Source of the DNA: Candidatus Termititenax sp. | GTDB lineage: Bacteria; Margulisbacteria; Riflemargulisbacteria; GWF2-35-9; DYQY01 | NCBI GenBank assembly: GCA_020719045.1 | Contig: DYQY01000029.1 | Span: 1 to 7,223, forward strand | Length of the DNA: 7,223 nucleotides | Reading direction: 5' to 3' | Part shown: positions 1 to 6,154 of the stretch, piece by piece | Numbering within the stretch: the stretch's first letter is position 1 | Layout: every line of letters begins with the position of its first letter | Notes under the pieces: model-generated | Databases searched by the model: none | What the model saw: only the letters and a program-made list of their open reading frames with translations | Told to the model about the DNA's origin: nothing | Position numbers and translations under genes: made by a program

Positions 1-56
1 CCCCCCCCACCTCAAAAATCTGTATTTTTCTCCTGTGAAATCGGCTGGGCAGAAAA
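1..56. other. Candidate cos / packaging-initiation region
   Basis: Eight consecutive C residues open the window. They are followed by a 6-bp AT inverted repeat (AAAAAT at 14-19, ATTTTT at 24-29, loop CTGT) and a G-rich patch, GGCTGGG, at 43-49. By hand count about half of 1-52 is G or C, against roughly a third in the rest of the window, and no gene covers it. Phages with P27-type small terminases often carry cos just upstream of the terminase genes, which fits this position. The role is inferred from place and composition; no cut site can be assigned. The window begins inside the C tract, so its left part may be missing. Confidence 0.35.
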
Positions 57-118
57 AATTTTACCCCTACTATTTTTTAATACTTTAAGGAAAATTTAAG
101 TTTTATATTTTGGTGGAA

Positions 119-157
119 TTTTTTTTAAAGTATAATGTAAACTTAAAATGTTATAAT
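119..157 (+). promoter_or_regulatory. Promoter region of the small terminase gene
   Basis: Two perfect TATAAT boxes lie at 131-136 and 152-157. The second is preceded by TGT (149-151), an extended -10 element. No TTGACA-like -35 box is visible, but T-rich tracts sit upstream at about 72-78, 101-111 and 119-126 (eight T), spaced at roughly helical-turn multiples. This resembles the vegetative promoters described in Campylobacter. Starting about seven bases after the second box would give a leader of roughly 12 bases containing the ribosome site AAAAAGGG at 163-170. The first box would give a leader of about 33 bases. Confidence 0.6.
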
Positions 158-175
158 TGAACAAAAAGGGTTTAA

Positions 176-754
176 ATGGAGTATGGTACAGCATCAGTGG
201 CTATGGCTTATTATAGTTGTTCAAAAGTTAATCTAGCAGCAAGAGCAAGAGGTGGGTCACTACCAACAAAGATTGGTCAAGGGGATAGAACTCTATATGC
301 TTTAGCACCTGAGTTCCTAAAAAGAAAAGTAAAAGGCGGAAAAGAAATAATGTTACCAACAAAGACACCAAAAGGGGCTATCAAGGTCACAAAAGAACAA
401 GAAGAGGCTTATAATAACCCAGTTGATATACATATTCCTTATAACCCACTATGTGAATATGATTTTGTGTTGGAACACATAAAACAAACCACAGAAATTA
501 ACCCAATGATTGAAGCAAAAGTGTTAGAGTATATATCAGTATATAAAAATTACTGGAGTCTTTATCACACAACTCACGCTCAACCACTTACCCCTTTCTT
601 CAAAGCCAACCCTATGTTTGCTATTATCAAAGCTGAGTTTTCAAGACTTAAGGTTTTAGAGGCACAACTAGGTATAGGTTTAAGGAATGCAATGCTTTTA
701 AAATTAGTTAAGACAGAAGAAGTTAACCAATTTGCTTCTTTTATGGATAGTTAA
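176..754 (+). CDS. Phage terminase small subunit, P27-like family
   Basis: Likely the DNA-recognition subunit of the packaging motor: it binds the packaging site on concatemeric phage DNA and hands it to the large subunit. The 192-residue protein has the P27-family C-terminal pattern: a KANP motif at 143-146, a helical stretch with IIKAEFSRLKVLEAQLGIG (150-168), then R170, comparable to the usual NPA...L..LG..P..R ending. Residues 20-80 are rich in Gly, Lys and Arg and match no domain I recognise. The start at 176 is chosen because AAAAAGGG lies five bases upstream; the next Met codons (residues 10 and 59) lack as good a site. The stop overlaps the large terminase start by one base (TAATG). 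Position directly before an unmistakable large terminase supports the call more strongly than the sequence does. The length is somewhat above what I expect for this family, the extra being N-terminal. Confidence 0.7.
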   Translation: MEYGTASVAMAYYSCSKVNLAARARGGSLPTKIGQGDRTLYALAPEFLKRKVKGGKEIMLPTKTPKGAIKVTKEQEEAYNNPVDIHIPYNPLCEYDFVLEHIKQTTEINPMIEAKVLEYISVYKNYWSLYHTTHAQPLTPFFKANPMFAIIKAEFSRLKVLEAQLGIGLRNAMLLKLVKTEEVNQFASFMDS

Positions 755-2370
755 TGCAACGAACAGTAGATGATGTAGTAAAACAAGCATATAAAGTCAT
801 TGATAGACTTGAAAAAGAGCATACAAATGATATTTATTATTATGATAAACCTTTAGCTCAAAAATATATCAAGTTTATTGCTATGTTAAAGCATACAGCA
901 GGAGAATTTGCAGGGGTGAACTTCCAAATACTCGACTTTCAGACTGAATTTGTCACAGTTTCACTTTGTGTTAAGAGAAGAGATACAAAAAGAAGAAGAT
1001 ATAAGAGTTGTATGCTTTTTATCCCTAGAAAATCAGGTAAAACTGAATTATTGGCTGCTATTTTATTAGTTATGTTCTTTTTAGATAAAGAAAAAGGGAA
1101 AGAGATATACACAATGGCTTCTGAAACAGAACAAGCTAAAATTATATACAATGCAGCCTACTCAATGATAAAACAAACAGGGTATTTTGAGACAATGATA
1201 AATGCATATAAATCTACTCGTTCTATCGTATCAAAAGGGGAGTTTAATGATGTTCTTAAAGTTTTGACTGCTAATGCTGATACAAAAGATGGGTTGAGAG
1301 CAAACTGTGCTGTTGCAGATGAGGGTCACTCATACAAGGATGATTCACTATACAAGGTAATAGAGGAATCAATGATTTCCCGACTTGAACCAATAATATT
1401 CCTTATCTCAACAGCAGGTTATTTAATTAATGGTTGGTTTCATCAAAGATATGAGTATGCTAAAAAAGTACAGAAAGGTATTATTAAAGATGATAGTTTC
1501 TACTCTATGATATTTGAAGCTGACCCAAATAAATGGCAAGAAGAAGCAGAATGGATAAAAGCCAACCCAGCATTAGGATATGGTGTAAAACTTGACAATT
1601 TAAGAGATATGTATACAAGAGCAATGCATTCAGGGACTGAAGAAGTAAGCTTTAAAACAAAACACTTAAATATTTGGACAAATAGTAGTGAAACATTTAT
1701 AGCTGACCACACTTGGGTATCAAATATGGTTGATAGGATTGATATTGACTTAACAAAGCTAAAATGTTGGGGCGGACTAGATTTATCAAGCACAACAGAC
1801 ATTACTTCATTTTATTTAGTATTTGAGTATCAGAATAAAATCATAATAAAAGGAAAGAACTACTTACCTAGTGAGAAACTAAGGGAGAAGGCTAGAAACG
1901 ACAATGTTCCTTATCAAACTTGGGTAAAGGAAGGTTTCCTTACTATAACAGAAGGAAATGTAGTTGATTATGATGTTATCCAAGCAGATATTGAAGCAGC
2001 ATTTACAAAATATAATATTCAAGGTATTGCTTTTGATAGATGGAACTCATCCTCATTAATTTCAAGACTTCTTGAAAAACGAGTAACAATGTTAGCATTT
2101 GGGCAAGGTTTTGCTAGTATGTCAGCACCAACAAAACAACTAGAAAAACTTGCCCTAGAGAAAAACTTTATTTCAGATGACCCAATGCTGAGATGGGCTA
2201 TAAGTAATATAGCATTACAGAAAGACCCTGCAGGTAATATAAAACCAGCAAAAGATAAAGTAAAACAAAAAATAGACCCAGCAGTAGCCCTAATTATGGC
2301 TCTTGGACTGTATATCCCAGATATGCAAAAAGAAAGTGCTTACCTCACTCGAGGATTAAGAAGCCTTTAA
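754..2370 (+). CDS. Phage terminase large subunit (packaging ATPase and nuclease)
   Basis: The motor that cuts concatemeric DNA and translocates it into the prohead through the portal. The 538-residue protein shows both expected domains. The N-terminal ATPase has Walker A PRKSGKT (91-97) with hydrophobic MLFI before it, Walker B AVADE (186-190) with D189 and catalytic E190, and the coupling motif STAG (219-222). The C-terminal RNase H-like nuclease has GGLDLSSTTD (340-349, metal ligand D343), GIAFDRW (424-430, D428) and KIDPAVA (506-512, D508). These fit the Terminase_1 (PF03354, HK97/P27-type) group. All catalytic positions look intact. The start codon overlaps the small terminase stop by one base, and no clear Shine-Dalgarno precedes it, so translation is probably coupled to the upstream gene. 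The protein stays in the infected cell and is not part of the finished virion. Confidence 0.95.
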   Translation: MQRTVDDVVKQAYKVIDRLEKEHTNDIYYYDKPLAQKYIKFIAMLKHTAGEFAGVNFQILDFQTEFVTVSLCVKRRDTKRRRYKSCMLFIPRKSGKTELLAAILLVMFFLDKEKGKEIYTMASETEQAKIIYNAAYSMIKQTGYFETMINAYKSTRSIVSKGEFNDVLKVLTANADTKDGLRANCAVADEGHSYKDDSLYKVIEESMISRLEPIIFLISTAGYLINGWFHQRYEYAKKVQKGIIKDDSFYSMIFEADPNKWQEEAEWIKANPALGYGVKLDNLRDMYTRAMHSGTEEVSFKTKHLNIWTNSSETFIADHTWVSNMVDRIDIDLTKLKCWGGLDLSSTTDITSFYLVFEYQNKIIIKGKNYLPSEKLREKARNDNVPYQTWVKEGFLTITEGNVVDYDVIQADIEAAFTKYNIQGIAFDRWNSSSLISRLLEKRVTMLAFGQGFASMSAPTKQLEKLALEKNFISDDPMLRWAISNIALQKDPAGNIKPAKDKVKQKIDPAVALIMALGLYIPDMQKESAYLTRGLRSL

Positions 2371-2517
2371 GTATGCTAATCTTATAATACTGAATGCTTG
2401 AAAGGGTAACCCCCTATCTCTCTTTCTCTTTCAAGTAAATTAAAAAACTTTGGTTTCCAACACACACCCTTACCTCAGTAAATATAAATGATATAATTAG
2501 CCTAAAAAAGGCTAATT
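2371..2517 (+). other. Spacer between terminase and portal: C-rich, G-poor, with inverted repeat
   Basis: This 147-base gap interrupts an otherwise tightly packed gene row. No open frame of useful length is seen. It holds a TATAAT at 2383-2388 with no nearby gene start. An 8-bp perfect inverted repeat follows (CTTGAAAG 2397-2404, CTTTCAAG 2428-2435, 23-base loop), then a near-unbroken pyrimidine run at 2410-2432 with a single A. By hand count 2407-2480 has 23 C and 4 G on the + strand. No U-tract follows the repeat, so it is not a classical intrinsic terminator. C-rich, G-poor RNA is the usual composition of Rho loading sites, so Rho-dependent attenuation after the terminase genes is plausible but unproven. 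Confidence 0.4.
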
Positions 2518-2518
2518 A
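2489..2518 (+). promoter_or_regulatory. Portal promoter nested in a perfect 10-bp inverted repeat
   Basis: An extended -10 element, TGA-TATAAT (2489-2497), lies 26 bases upstream of the portal ATG. It overlaps a perfect inverted repeat, TAATTAGCCT (2494-2503) and AGGCTAATTA (2509-2518), with a five-A loop (2504-2508). The right arm includes the GG of the ribosome site and ends on the A of the start codon. RNA reading through from upstream could fold and hide the ribosome site. RNA started from this promoter would begin near 2503-2505 and lack the left arm. The same palindrome could instead be an operator for a DNA-binding regulator. Confidence 0.55.
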
Positions 2519-3714
2519 TGTTTTCAAATTTTTTTAAACGAGCAAAAGAGTTAATCCCAACAAATTATTCTATCGCAAGTATATATGCTCCTGTCAGTGG
2601 TTTATCCCAAACAGTTAATGATACAACAGCTATGAAATTTACCACTATTTACTCTTGTGTTAAAATACTTTCTGAATCTGTAGCTACATTACCTCTTAAT
2701 TTATATCAAGAAAAAGGTACTAGAAGAGAGAAACTAGACAATAAACTGACAAGACTTTTAGCTAGACCTAATGCTTTCACAACAGATTTTGATTTTAAAT
2801 CTTCTATTATGATTGATTTAGGTTTAAGAGGTAACTCTTACTGGCAAATTATACGAAATGGTTTAGGGGAAGTAAAAACACTCTATCAATTAAACTCAAA
2901 TTCAATCTCAGCAAAAATCAGACCAAATGGGGATATAGTTTATACTTATATAAGTGAAACTTTTGGTGAAGTACTTTTAGAATCTAACGAAGTACTACAT
3001 TTTAAAATGATGTCTATTGATGGTATCAATGGTATCAGTCCTATATCTTACAACCAAATGGCAATAGCAGCAGGTATGAGCCAACTTGAATATGTTGATA
3101 AGTTCTATGCAAATGGAGCAAATTCAAATGTTGTCTTATCTCATCCAGCAATCTTAAATGATGAAGCATATGAAAGACTCAAAACAAGTTTTAAAAATCA
3201 ATATGTTGGAGTTAAAAATTCACATAAACCTATCTTACTTGAAGATGGAATGAAGATAGAAAAGCTTTCTGTTAGTAACACTGATTCTCAATTTATTGAG
3301 AATAGAATATATACTAAGAATGAAATAGCATCTATTTATAGAATTGCACCACATATGATAAATGAAATGTCCAATGCTACATTTAGTAACATTGAACATC
3401 AATCACTAGAATTTGTCAAATACACTTTAATGCCTTATCTTGTAATGATTGAAAGTGAATTAAATGAAAAGTTAATCCTTAGCAACAGACAATATTTCAA
3501 ATATGATACTAACGCTTTAGTTAGAGGAGATATTAAAACAAGATATGAAGCATACCAACTTGCAATCACTAATGGTTTCCTAAGTAGGAATGAAGTTAGA
3601 AAAATGGAAGACTTAGATTCAATTGACGGTTTAGATGAGATGCTAACACCTATGAATATGAGTCAAGTAACTCAAGATGGACAAGATGTTGCAGGAAAAA
3701 AATTAACACAATAA
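2518..3714 (+). CDS. Phage portal protein, HK97 family
   Basis: Forms the ring at one capsid vertex through which DNA enters and to which the tail joins; it also docks the terminase. The 398-residue protein follows the Phage_portal (PF04860) pattern: YSCVKILSESVATLPLNLY (45-63) near the N-terminus, a LLARPNAF segment (80-87), LGLRGNSYWQII (101-112), VLHFKMMSIDGINGISPI (159-176), and IYRIAPHMI (273-281) followed by the helical stem/wing segment through about 320. The C-terminal ITNGFLSRNEVRKME (350-364) is also characteristic. Length is close to other HK97-type portals, and no truncation is seen. The start at 2518 has A-rich AAGG about six bases upstream. Translation may depend on which transcript carries it, because the upstream palindrome can cover the ribosome site. 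The protease gene follows after 33 bases, the normal partner order. Confidence 0.95.
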   Translation: MFSNFFKRAKELIPTNYSIASIYAPVSGLSQTVNDTTAMKFTTIYSCVKILSESVATLPLNLYQEKGTRREKLDNKLTRLLARPNAFTTDFDFKSSIMIDLGLRGNSYWQIIRNGLGEVKTLYQLNSNSISAKIRPNGDIVYTYISETFGEVLLESNEVLHFKMMSIDGINGISPISYNQMAIAAGMSQLEYVDKFYANGANSNVVLSHPAILNDEAYERLKTSFKNQYVGVKNSHKPILLEDGMKIEKLSVSNTDSQFIENRIYTKNEIASIYRIAPHMINEMSNATFSNIEHQSLEFVKYTLMPYLVMIESELNEKLILSNRQYFKYDTNALVRGDIKTRYEAYQLAITNGFLSRNEVRKMEDLDSIDGLDEMLTPMNMSQVTQDGQDVAGKKLTQ

Positions 3715-3716
3715 AA

Positions 3717-3734
3717 TAATGTATAATTACATTA
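3717..3734 (+). promoter_or_regulatory. Protease/capsid promoter within a short palindrome
   Basis: TATAAT at 3722-3727 lies 26 bases upstream of the protease ATG, preceded directly by TG (3720-3721). A perfect 7-bp inverted repeat, TAATGTA (3717-3723) and TACATTA (3728-3734), with a four-base loop is centred on the box. Initiation about seven bases downstream would give a leader of roughly 14 bases starting at the strong ribosome site AAGGAAGG (3734-3741). No -35 box is visible. The palindrome stops just before the ribosome site, so it would not hide it. Most likely a promoter for protease and capsid genes, with the dyad as a possible operator. Confidence 0.5.
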
Positions 3735-3747
3735 AGGAAGGTTTAAT

Positions 3748-4425
3748 ATGAAAAACAAAATTACTATAGAAGATTTAGCAAAAGTCACAACCCATAAAAG
3801 AAATTATCAACTGGCAGTTGATAATGGTAATACTGACAATGCAATTAACCTATCTGAGCGAACAATCTGGTTCACTGCAGTATCTGACGATAACAAAGGG
3901 TTAAGAGAAACTTGGTCAGGTGTTAAATATATTGAGGAAATTGATGTTGCTACTATTAATGTAGATAATTGGAAACTTTTTGTAAAAGACCATAATCCTT
4001 CTACAGACAATGTCATAGGTCGAATTGTTGAGACTTTAAAAGAAGAAGGTAAGCTAAAAGCCAAAGTAAGGTTTAGTGAAACTGCTTCTGATGTTTTTCA
4101 AAAATACCACGAAGGTATTTTAACTGATGTTAGTATTGGTTATAGATATGACTTAAATGATGCAACTATTATAGATGATGAGATACCTTTAGTACTACTC
4201 AGAAATGTAGAAATATTTGAATTATCTTCTGTTTGGCAAGGTTTTGATTCTGGTGCTAAGCTAGGTAGAGAAGCTGAAGCTAAAGTTGATGATGCTGTAC
4301 TGCCAACTTTGGAGTTGGAGGAAGGGGCAGTAGAATGTGGCTGGGATGCCTTTTTAGTAGCAGAGAGAATAAAATTGATGCGAAGAAATCTTAAATTAAA
4401 AATAAAAACAGGAGATTTAATATGA
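3748..4425 (+). CDS. HK97-type prohead maturation protease
   Basis: Serine protease of the S78/U35 (PF04586) family that is packaged inside the prohead, cleaves the scaffold domain off the capsid protein, then degrades itself. In the 225-residue product, LFVKDHNPSTDNVIGRIVE (77-95) carries the expected catalytic His (H82). LTDVSIGYR (125-133) carries the nucleophile Ser (S129), and LRNVEIFELSSVW (151-163) is the conserved strand usually read as LxEVSLV. The usual proline-rich PANP segment after it is replaced by QGFDSGA (164-170). Residues 171-225 form a charged tail with a Lys/Arg-rich end. The start at 3748 has the strong site AAGGAAGG seven bases or so upstream. The stop overlaps the capsid start by four bases (ATGA), so the two are translationally coupled as enzyme and substrate. 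Confidence 0.93.
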   Translation: MKNKITIEDLAKVTTHKRNYQLAVDNGNTDNAINLSERTIWFTAVSDDNKGLRETWSGVKYIEEIDVATINVDNWKLFVKDHNPSTDNVIGRIVETLKEEGKLKAKVRFSETASDVFQKYHEGILTDVSIGYRYDLNDATIIDDEIPLVLLRNVEIFELSSVWQGFDSGAKLGREAEAKVDDAVLPTLELEEGAVECGWDAFLVAERIKLMRRNLKLKIKTGDLI

Positions 4426-5630
4426 ACGAAAAGTTAAATAAACTAATCGAAGCTAGAGCAAAAAACTTTGAGGCTATGAAAAGACTAAATGATTTAGTTT
4501 TATCAGAAGATAGAGCATATACAGCTGTAGAAAAAGAACAAAATGAAAGAATGGAAGCTGATTATCAAGATATTGAAAACAATATTGAAAACCTTGAAAA
4601 ATTAGCAAAAAGAGAAGCTATATTATCTGAAGGTGTTAGAAAACCTTTATTTGGTGGTAAATCAGATGATAAAATAGGTAAAGATGACATAATCAAAGCT
4701 GATTATGAACTTAGAGTTTTCCCAATGTTAATGGCAAGAGGGTTTGAAAGATTAAGTGATGCTGATAAAGGTGTTGTTGCACAATACAGAGCTGTATTGA
4801 ATGTTACTACTCCTGCTGAAGGTGGTTATTTAGTTCCAGTTTCATACCAAACAAGAATCTTAGAGAAACTAAGAGAGATGGATGTTATGAGAGGATTATC
4901 TACAAACATCAGAACTTCAAGTACTGAACTTATCCCAGTTGAGGGTAATGATGCTGTTTTTGCTTGGTTAGATGAAAGTGCTGCTTATGGTTTGTCTGAT
5001 GTTTCATTTGAACAATTATCAATTGCTGCTTATAAAGCTGGTGGTATCATTAAAGTTTCTGAAGAGTTCTTAGCAGATGCTTTTGTTAATGTTGAAGAAT
5101 ATTTAACTAAAAAAATCGCACTTGCAATGAGTAGCTTACAAGAAGAGGCATTCATTTCTGGAAACGGTGTTAAAAAACCAACAGGTGTTCTTGTATCTGC
5201 ACAAGTAGGTAAAACTGCAGCTCTTGCTTCAGCTATTACTGTTGATGAGATGTTAGACCTTATGTATTCTGTAAAAGAAGGATATGATAAAACTCTATTA
5301 ATGAACAGAAGCACAGAATTAGCTCTTAGAAAACTTAAAGATTCTAATGGTCAATATTTATGGCAACCAAGTTTAACTGTTGGAACACCAGCTACATTTG
5401 ATGGTAAACCAATTGTTACTTCTCAATATATGCCTTCAATTGCTACAGGAAACAAAGCAATCGCATTTGGAGATTTCAGTCAATACACTATTGCTGATAG
5501 AGGTGTTATGTCTGTACAAAGACTAAATGAACTTTATGCAGCTAATGGTCAAATCGGGTGGAGAACTAATGCAAGAGTTGATGGAAAACTTCTTGTTTCT
5601 GAAGCTGTTAAAACATTGGTAATGGCATAA
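4422..5630 (+). CDS. HK97-fold major capsid protein with N-terminal scaffold domain
   Basis: Main shell subunit. Residues 1 to about 70 are rich in Glu, Lys, Leu and Asn and should form a coiled coil, matching the delta/scaffold domain that the protease removes in HK97. The mature fold begins around VLNVTTPAEGGYLVPVSY (125-142) and continues with the Phage_capsid (PF05065) pattern: AGGIIKVSEEFLAD (206-219), EEAFISGNGVKKPTGVL (241-257), and GKPIVTSQYMP (328-338) with FGDFSQY (349-355). At 402 residues it resembles HK97 gp5 (385) plus a small excess, so scaffold and shell are fused and no separate scaffold gene is needed. AGGAG (4410-4414), seven bases before ATG, is the best ribosome site among the genes here, in keeping with high demand. 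No Lys occurs between residues 151 and 204, so the E-loop crosslinking Lys of HK97 appears absent. Confidence 0.96.
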   Translation: MNEKLNKLIEARAKNFEAMKRLNDLVLSEDRAYTAVEKEQNERMEADYQDIENNIENLEKLAKREAILSEGVRKPLFGGKSDDKIGKDDIIKADYELRVFPMLMARGFERLSDADKGVVAQYRAVLNVTTPAEGGYLVPVSYQTRILEKLREMDVMRGLSTNIRTSSTELIPVEGNDAVFAWLDESAAYGLSDVSFEQLSIAAYKAGGIIKVSEEFLADAFVNVEEYLTKKIALAMSSLQEEAFISGNGVKKPTGVLVSAQVGKTAALASAITVDEMLDLMYSVKEGYDKTLLMNRSTELALRKLKDSNGQYLWQPSLTVGTPATFDGKPIVTSQYMPSIATGNKAIAFGDFSQYTIADRGVMSVQRLNELYAANGQIGWRTNARVDGKLLVSEAVKTLVMA

Positions 5631-5785
5631 TGGCAAAAGCTAAATCTGACAACGGACTGGTAAGGGTTAAAATCCTTACAAGCCTATCAGGTGTAGGCTT
5701 TAGTTATAAAATAGGTGAATTGGTTGAGATTGAAAAATCTTTTGCTGATGAACTTATAAAAGTGGGATTTGCGGAATTAGTATGA
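5630..5785 (+). CDS. Small head-module protein, 51 residues, function unknown
   Basis: A short gene beginning MAKAKSDNGLVRVKILTS and ending VGFAELV, encoding 51 residues. Its ATG shares one base with the capsid stop (TAATG) and its stop overlaps the next ATG by four bases (ATGA), which is strong evidence that it is real. The pattern is a beta strand VRVKIL (11-16), GFSYKIGELVEI (23-34), then a short helix SFADELIKVGFAE (37-49). I recall similar small proteins beside capsid genes in other siphoviruses, with a K-V-x-x-L...Y-x-x-G-x-x-V-x-I...A-x-x-L-I-x-x-G-x-A-E layout, but cannot assign a function. A minor head component or assembly cofactor is possible. Translation is probably coupled to capsid synthesis because no strong ribosome site precedes it. 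Two back-to-back inverted repeats lie inside it. Confidence 0.85.
   Translation: MAKAKSDNGLVRVKILTSLSGVGFSYKIGELVEIEKSFADELIKVGFAELV
5660..5700 (+). repeat. Two abutting inverted repeats just after the capsid gene
   Basis: GTAAGG (5660-5665) pairs with CCTTAC (5674-5679) around an 8-base loop. It is followed at once by AAGCCTA (5680-5686) pairing with TAGGCTT (5694-5700) around a 7-base loop. Both are perfect. They lie in codons 11-24 of the 51-residue gene, beginning 30 bases after the capsid stop. The stretch uses AGG, AGC and GGC, which are less common in these genes than AGA or GGT. No U-tract follows, so a plain intrinsic terminator is not supported. RNA-end protection or partial attenuation after the capsid gene are possible roles. 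Confidence 0.4.
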
Positions 5786-6144
5786 GTACTGAATCAACTT
5801 ACTTACAAGTATTAAACAGTGATAGTATACTCAATGGGATTATAAGTGATAGGAAGTACCCTGTAAAATTCCCTCAAAATGTAGTGTACCCTGCTTTAAT
5901 GTATAGAGTTGAGGCGGAATTAGATGGGTTATTAGATGTTTCTAATACTCCAAGTGGTGTTTTTGATTTTGAAAATACTTTTGATTGTAGTTCTTATAGC
6001 CAAGTGGTAGCTATCACTGAAGCTTTAAAAAACATTTGCTCAGAAAACGATTGGAATATATCGCATTTTATTGACAATGACTATAATGAAAATACACAAA
6101 CATTCTCAAGAACTTTAAATATTATAATAAATTCAAATTTATAA
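5782..6144 (+). CDS. DUF3168-like tail completion protein
   Basis: Probably the small protein that caps the tail at its head-proximal end (gp17-like in SPP1 terms), helping join tail to head. The 120-residue product has the family outline: a short N-terminal helix with LNSDSILNGII (11-21), YPVKFPQNVVYPALMYRVEAE (26-46) corresponding to the usual YP....P.V.Y......, a central strand FDFENTFDCSSYSQVVAITEAL (61-82) where the protein is predicted to run strand-then-helix, and a C-terminal strand TFSRTLNIII (107-116). No catalytic residues or membrane segment are seen. The start overlaps the 51-residue gene by four bases. The position just before the tail tube gene is the usual place for this family and is a main support for the call; sequence similarity alone is modest. 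A head-tail adaptor of another type is the alternative. Confidence 0.65.
   Translation: MSTESTYLQVLNSDSILNGIISDRKYPVKFPQNVVYPALMYRVEAELDGLLDVSNTPSGVFDFENTFDCSSYSQVVAITEALKNICSENDWNISHFIDNDYNENTQTFSRTLNIIINSNL
6123..6128 (+). promoter_or_regulatory. Possible -10 box for the tail tube gene
   Basis: A perfect TATAAT lies in the last codons of the preceding gene, 32 bases upstream of the tail tube ATG. It lacks the TG seen at the other sites and any -35 box, so it is weaker evidence than those at the portal and connector. Initiation near 6135 would leave a leader of about 20 bases with AAAGGA (6143-6148) as ribosome site. In such AT-rich DNA a chance match is quite possible. Confidence 0.3.
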
Positions 6145-6154
6145 AGGATAAAAA

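Noticed and set aside
939-1151. Open frame on the - strand inside the large terminase gene
   Set aside because: It lies wholly opposite the well-conserved ATPase domain, has no domain pattern, and has no promoter or ribosome site that stands out.
1500-1802. Open frame on the - strand inside the large terminase gene
   Set aside because: Shadow of a conserved coding region; the product shows no recognisable motif.
2383-2388. TATAAT in the terminase-portal spacer as a portal promoter
   Set aside because: It is about 135 bases from the portal start, lacks the TG element, and a better-placed extended -10 exists at 2489-2497.
3807-4064. Open frame on the - strand inside the protease gene
   Set aside because: Fully opposite the catalytic His region of the protease; no independent support.
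4303-4318. 6-bp inverted repeat CCAACT/AGTTGG in the 3' part of the protease gene
   Set aside because: Short, within coding sequence, with no nearby promoter, ribosome site or T-run; could easily be chance.
5030-5314. Open frame on the - strand inside the capsid gene
   Set aside because: Opposite a strongly conserved capsid segment; typical antisense shadow.
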